64,000 nucleotides of DNA from Rhinopomastus cyanomelas (Eukaryota; Chordata; Aves; Bucerotiformes; Rhinopomastidae), in assembly GCA_013400115.1 (NCBI GenBank), contig VXBP01004622.1, forward strand, positions 1,359,008-1,423,007, read 5' to 3'. The notes below the pieces were generated by a model. It saw nothing but the letters and a program-made list of their open reading frames with translations. It had not been told where the DNA came from and searched no databases. The translations under genes were made by a program, and so were the position numbers. Below are positions 59,901 through 64,000 of the stretch, in pieces; position 1 is the stretch's first letter; the number at the start of each line of letters is the position of its first letter.

Positions 59901-62900
59901 ACTCCTTCACTTTCCCTGTAGTTTGTTTTTCAATACACATCCCTATTTACCTTGGTTACTTGTCAAAGCACCCAGTTTAATAACTGCCAACAGTGTTAAT
60001 GGGTTCCATCAAGGACAGGCTGGTTTCCAGTTTAAAGCCTCTGCTCCTGGGCAAGAGCTGAAGGCATCCAGTTCTCTTCACACGGCAACCAGATCTCAGG
60101 GATGTGTGAAGCAAAGCAGCAGCTAATAAGACCAGTGAACAAAAAGTCACTACAACAACAGGCAAGGACAGCTCAGGATTCCTCTACACAGACATTTGTA
60201 TTAGCAGGGTCAGCTGGCAGCAGGCACAGACAAGTCCAGGCCTCTCTAACAGCCAAAACAGACACAAACCCAGTGCAGCGCAAAACAGGGGCCATGACTT
60301 ACCAAAAGGAACCACTGCCAGAGGACACAACACGCAGGGCAGAGAGGAAAGGGAAGCAGCTCCCCAACAAAGGCCAGTTCTCACCACTCAGCACTTTTGC
60401 AACTTCAGAAATGGCACAAGGAACAAAACAAATCCAGCGTGGGAACTCGCTTCACCTCGGAAGTATGACGCAAACCGCCTCTTTAGCACCATCTGCAGTA
60501 GTGCCCTTAAAAAAAGGGAACTGTCTACAGCCCCTTCCTCTGCTCCAAGGTGGGGCTCACTGAAGGGAAAACCCAGCTGCAGTGACACAGAGAGCCACAA
60601 CCACACAGAGATCTGCAACACCAACAGCAGTGCATTTGTACTGACTTATCGGCCCCTTCTCAGAATGGCCAAGTCATCGCTTCCCTTGCCCTGGTCTCCA
60701 TCTGCTGAAGCTGAGTTGACAAAAGATACCCAAAAGGTGAGAACCCTGGATGTGAATTTTGAAATCTAAAGGCATTACAACCCCTTTTATTTGCTCCAAA
60801 TGAGGAGAGGATTTATGACAAAGGTGGGATCTAACCAGTCCCAGGTCATCCAGCAAGGCTCAATACTCCAGTGAGTTAACAGTATACAAGTCAAGCCCAC
60901 TACTGGAAAAAACCATAACTGCTCATGCCATCAGTGCTCCTCTGCCACTGGGATCATCTGAACTGAGCTTCAGAAACCAGTTTGCAAACTTCAAAGCCAA
61001 AGCAGCTTGGGCAGCCCAGGAAGGCTGGCAAGAGCAGTGGTATCCTTTGCAGACAGCTCAGCTAGAGCTGCCAGCAAGCAGAGCAATGACAGCTGCTGTT
61101 GGCAGCTAGTTTTTAGCCCATGCAGCTGCAGCAGGTCAGCACAGGGTGGAAGACAACCCGAAGCACCTGCAGCATTCCTCTGCCTCCTGGCACCCCCAGC
61201 CTCCCTGTGCAGTGGAGGGCCACCCTCTGGACTCCTCCGGATGAACTCCCTCCCAGGCAGGGCTCCGGTTTATTTGTTACAGGTGCAGAAAGCAGACTGG
61301 GTTTGCTTTTAAGCTGGACTCCAGAAGAAAGTTTATAATTTCTTATGATAAAAGTTAAAAGTCCACATGGGTTTCCCATTCCCCTCATGTACCCCTGGCC
61401 TGGGAATGAGCCAGCTCAATAACATTTAAACTCCCAAATCAAAGACAACACAAGCAAACCCCCAGCAAGAGTACTGTTACCTCCATGCCAGCCCGCCTGG
61501 CAGAACCAATGCTGCGAGCTCAGCGCTGCCCTTCCCACCCATCTGCGCACCCGTGCCTGCTGCTGACAGCTCCGTATTACATTTCGCAGGGCTGCTTGTA
61601 CAGTAGGGCACACAGCACCCTCCCCGTGCCACCTCACTGCCCAGCCCATCGGCATTGCATTCTGCCAGTGCTTGGCTGTCTCTGTGCCACAGCCCAGAAA
61701 GCGAGGAAATGTCCTCGTGCCAAGCATGAGCCGCTCATGGGTGTGCAAGATGTGCCGCGTCACAACCCTGCCACTGCCATCGAAACGTCATTCTGGGCTG
61801 GGACATCCCGCTGCAGCACAGCTCATCGGGTAATAACTTATTTCAAGGAGTAGAAACTCGGGTGCAGTCTGTGTGATTCACCACAGCAATGAAGAACAGT
61901 TCTGTGGGATGGACATCGGCACTGAAATGTACTTTTTCCACACCATACAAACAACAAAACGGTCACCCGGCTGCTTCCCTCACTACCCTGTGCTAAGGGA
62001 GTCCAGCAAGGCACATGTTGGGTGGCCCACAGCCGGTACTCCAAGCTGCCTTCAGAAAATCCACCCAGAGAGAAAGAAAAATTTTCCAAACAGCAACAGC
62101 ATAACAAGTTGTACAAACAAAATGCTGATGAACTCTGGAATTCCAGACGGAAGATATGCACAAAGCCGTTTCTTCTACAGCCCCAGCACAGCGCTTTCGC
62201 ATACTACAGTGCGGGCAGCCGTCACAACTAAGACGCCTAGTAAGAAATCTGGGTACTTGGTGTTTACAGAAGGAATCTGATTCTAGGCACTTTTTGAAGC
62301 GAGACCCCCCCCCAGACAAGAAGCGAGACTCTGCATGGAATTTGTTTTGCATGATAGTCCCCAAAGGCTTCCAGGTCTCCAAGTCAAGACATTCCCAGAT
62401 TGAAGCCCTTACAACAACATCCATCTTGTGCTATATGCTATTTAAACATCCACAGACATTAACACATACCACTGGGTTCATAGAGAAGGACAGCTATACT
62501 CAAGAGAGCACTTGGCAATGCTCTACCACCACACACCACAGTCCTGCCAGCTTAGCCCGTCCAAAACCAGCCAGCTGCTGAGCTATGAACAAAATGCTCT
62601 CACAAATACATTCTTCATAACACAATGTGAGAAAACATAGAGATGATCTATCACATCAAGGTTCAGAGACAAAAAAAAACCAAACCCAGATTTTCGATGA
62701 GTTCTCCTCAGGAAGAACAGCCTGACTGACACGTACCGATCCTTTTCTTTCAAGAGTTAGCACAGTCCACATTGATCATCTTTAAAGCGCACAGTAATCT
62801 CCTCTGCCAGTGGAGTTTGGAAATGTTGCCTTCCTGCACAGCTATTTCCTTTTCAACCTGAAACAGTGGCTGACACATCCTCGAGCAGTCAGTTAACAAC

Positions 62901-64000
62901 CACCCAACCCGAAAGGTCTCTCCCCACTATGCTGAAATACATTTAACACAGGCTATTTTATAACCCACTTCCACTCCGATCTAGCATGTGCAGGACCCAC
63001 TGCTGTCGCAGACCTAACCATGTTTGGCCTGCCTGGCAGCACCCCATAAGAAGGACCATAAGGCTTTAAATACAACAGTAATGCAAGTCACAGGAGACAG
63101 ACTACAGCCAACAAGCTGTCCCTTCCTGCAGCAGTCAAGTCCAGGGGCACCTATATTTAGGCAAAGTATGCCCAGCGCTTTAAAGATGAAAGGAGACTAC
63201 TGACTTGCCTGAATCACTGCCAGTGCTGGCTGTCTCGGGGACAAGTCTGACCAGGAGCTGGCACCCACTCAAAACAGGGCACCCTAGGCATCCTACACAG
63301 CCTCATAGACTTGGAACAAGCAGGTCAGGCACAGCCTGGGTGTGGGCAGGTTCAAGCGGACATAACTCCATCGCTTGCTTAGCTGGTTATGGTGGAGGTG
63401 GTCAGCACTGAGCAGAGGTCCTGCTGACTTGTCAAGCAGCATCATGTCAGGACTCAGCTCTGCAACAGCCCCAACACCCAGAGCTGGGCACAGGACTAAG
63501 ACTGACACTGGGGAGGCAGCCTGGCTCTGATGGCTGTTTCCTTGCCTGTCCTCAGTAAATACATTAACAGACCCCTGTAAATAGAGCACCAAAACAAGGA
63601 CCACTCTGTCTCCACACAAAGAAATCAGTGCTGAATAATAAGCCTTTTCCTCTGTGCTAAAAAGAAGCAGATGCTTGTTTACCAAAAGCATCAAAAAATC
63701 ATCAAGAGGCTGTTGGATTTGACTCATAAAAAAAATAAAAGGAAGTTATTTGTTCAGTATTTTAACTTCTGCAGCACTCAGCAATTCCCATTTTTTCTGG
63801 TTCTTATTGCATCCTCCTCCTGCACAAGGGCTATTTGATCCCTAAACGACAGTTTCCAGCGGCAACAGTGAAATCAGTTTAGGACTGACTGTCCCTTTAG
63901 ATTAGCAAAAAGGACAGTCAGCGGTAACCGGCAAGGCAGAGGTGGTTTGTGAACCATTTCAGAGAGCAGTCATGTGCCAGATTTCTTTCACTAGGTTTTG
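53907..64000 (-). other. SSH2 5' intron(s) to the window edge
   Basis: About 10 kb with no recognisable exon for the SSH2 N-terminus. It contains a sense-strand CR1 fragment (58190-58495) and a short CA-rich tract near 55434-55445. Several donor-like sites on the - strand (for example 59758, 60308, 61482) were read through and do not give slingshot-like protein. Confidence 0.6.
58190..58495 (+). mobile_element. CR1 LINE 3' fragment, sense orientation
   Basis: Blocks in CR1 sense order: CTCAAGTTCTGCCAAGGAAG, TTGGACATTGGGAAAAACTT, GGAACAGGCTGCCCAGGGAG, CATCCCTGGAGGTGTTTAAA, ending TTCCATGGTTCTGTGAA. The only CR1 in the window on the + strand. Confidence 0.9.

Noticed and set aside
59741..61500. 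Donor-like sites on the - strand (59758, 60308, 61482) as missing SSH2 N-terminal exons
   Set aside because: Upstream sequence gives no acceptor with a frame resembling the conserved serine- and acid-rich SSH2 N-terminus; they look like chance donors.
63293..63727. 144-codon open frame on the - strand near the right edge
   Set aside because: Leucine/valine-rich chance frame in an intron; no homology recognised and no splice support.

Overview
The window is nuclear DNA from a vertebrate, almost certainly a bird. Its introns hold several copies of the avian-type CR1 LINE, recognisable by the 3' tail of repeated AGAATCAT (read in antisense) and by the phrase for 'TTGGAAGGGACC'. The gene order ANKRD13B (+) - CORO6 (-) - SSH2 (-) is the same as on human 17q11.2. 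The species cannot be named from the sequence alone. One ambiguous base (position 634) follows a G run, as in a draft assembly.

Layout. Positions 1-7.9 kb hold a complete ANKRD13B gene on the + strand: 15 coding exons, with a CpG-rich first exon at the left edge of the window. Positions 8.0-15.6 kb hold CORO6 (coronin-6) on the - strand, tail to tail with ANKRD13B. Its poly(A) signal lies only about 145 bp from that of ANKRD13B, and its probable promoter is a CpG island near 15.2-15.7 kb. Positions 17.05-64 kb hold SSH2 (slingshot protein phosphatase 2), also on the - strand: a long 3' UTR (about 17.05-21.27 kb) and 13 coding exons from 21.3 to 53.9 kb. From 53.9 kb to the right edge I see only intron; the first roughly 36 codons and the promoter of SSH2 were not found and probably lie beyond the window. 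Composition changes near 17-18 kb from a very GC-rich part with short introns to a much more AT-rich part with long introns.

Function. ANKRD13 proteins are ubiquitin-binding endocytic adaptors (ankyrin repeats, a GPCR-chaperone-like domain, C-terminal ubiquitin-interacting motifs). Coronin-6 is a WD40 beta-propeller actin-binding protein of the coronin family, enriched in muscle in mammals. SSH2 is a dual-specificity phosphatase that dephosphorylates and activates ADF/cofilin; coronins are known to bring slingshot phosphatases to actin. Two neighbours therefore act in the same actin-turnover pathway. The ANKRD13-coronin-slingshot trio looks like an ancient paralogous block, since CORO1C and SSH1 also sit together on human 12q24, with ANKRD13A in the same region.

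Most notable observations: (1) CORO6 carries two adjacent, homologous 120-bp exons for the same propeller segment, a candidate mutually exclusive pair; (2) CR1 insertions touch CORO6 splice sites in two introns, in one case apparently supplying part of a 5' splice site; (3) a MEF2/E-box cluster lies in CORO6 intron 2; (4) a perfect 19-bp inverted repeat sits beside a direct repeat in an SSH2 intron. I found no bacterial, CRISPR or otherwise new multi-gene system here.
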